This document shows positions 12,839 to 12,920 of a stretch of DNA of 12,920 bases, piece by piece. Position numbers and translations under genes: made by a program. A model generated the notes under the pieces. The model was not told where the DNA came from, did not search any database, and saw nothing but the letters and a program-made list of their open reading frames with translations. This DNA is from Paracoccaceae bacterium (GTDB lineage Bacteria > Pseudomonadota > Alphaproteobacteria > Rhodobacterales > Rhodobacteraceae): contig JALVEX010000150.1 in NCBI GenBank assembly GCA_027030435.1, positions 1 to 12,920 of the forward strand, in the 5' to 3' direction. Numbering within the stretch: position 1 is the first letter of the stretch; each line of letters opens with the position of its first letter.

Positions 12839-12920
12839 TCAGACCTTCTCCGTAAGCTCCGGCACCGCATCGAAGAGATCGGCCACCAGCCCGTAATCGG
12901 CCACCTGAAAGATCGGGGCC
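12839..12920 (-). CDS. etfA: Electron transfer flavoprotein alpha subunit, C-terminal end
   Basis: The last 26 codons of a minus-strand gene enter from the right edge, ending in TGA at 12839-12841. The peptide contains ADYGLVADLFDAVPEL, the conserved C-terminus of EtfA (FixB family), where the FAD-binding domain closes. ETF carries electrons from acyl-CoA dehydrogenases to ETF-ubiquinone oxidoreductase, so it is the direct acceptor for Mcd encoded at the left of this window. etfB is expected just beyond the edge. The gene is partial only because the window ends. Confidence 0.92.
   Translation of the reverse strand, partial: APIFQVADYGLVADLFDAVPELTEKV

Noticed and set aside
1..12920. Search for mobile elements, CRISPR arrays, tRNA/rRNA genes, riboswitches and phage or defence genes
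   Set aside because: No repeat arrays, transposase or integrase motifs, cloverleaf sequences or defence proteins were seen; gene order and composition look like core chromosome.

Overview
The window is about 13 kb of GC-rich DNA from an alphaproteobacterium, most likely a member of the Rhodobacterales (Rhodobacter/Roseobacter relatives). This rests on recognisable proteins rather than on a marker gene. They include a ChvG-ChvI two-component pair divergent from pckA, the short alphaproteobacterial form of HPr kinase followed by rapZ, an EIIA and HPr, a methylsuccinyl-CoA dehydrogenase of the ethylmalonyl-CoA pathway, and a DUF6473-type protein beside etfA and hbdA. I see no insertion sequence, tRNA, rRNA, CRISPR array or phage gene. 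The region looks like ordinary chromosomal core.

Layout from left to right. Positions 1-987 (minus) hold msrP with the first codons of a probable msrQ, the periplasmic methionine-sulfoxide repair pair. A small exported DUF302-like protein (1209-1655, plus) is divergent from them. Next on the minus strand come mcd (1662-about 3311) and pckA (3499-5097), separated by a strong terminator at 3447-3481. A 314-bp divergent intergenic region carrying an AT-rich island separates pckA from a seven-gene plus-strand run (5412-10839): chvI, chvG, hprK, rapZ, EIIA (manX-like), HPr and a PlsC-like acyltransferase. Its genes overlap or lie within about 35 bp of each other, so it is probably one operon. The final part has hbdA (10895-11770, minus), a DUF6473-like gene (11930-12757, plus), a convergent terminator, and the C-terminal codons of etfA (12839-12920, minus).

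Taken together, the window is rich in carbon-flux genes. PckA opens gluconeogenesis, Mcd belongs to the acetate-assimilating ethylmalonyl-CoA pathway and passes electrons to ETF, and HbdA works on C4 acyl-CoA. The central operon combines an envelope-stress two-component system with a phosphotransfer chain that has no sugar permease in this window (HprK, EIIA, HPr), so its role is presumably regulatory. The least understood pieces are the DUF6473-like protein, the DUF302-like protein beside msrP, the acyltransferase at the end of the PTS operon, and RapZ with a lysine-to-arginine change in its P-loop.
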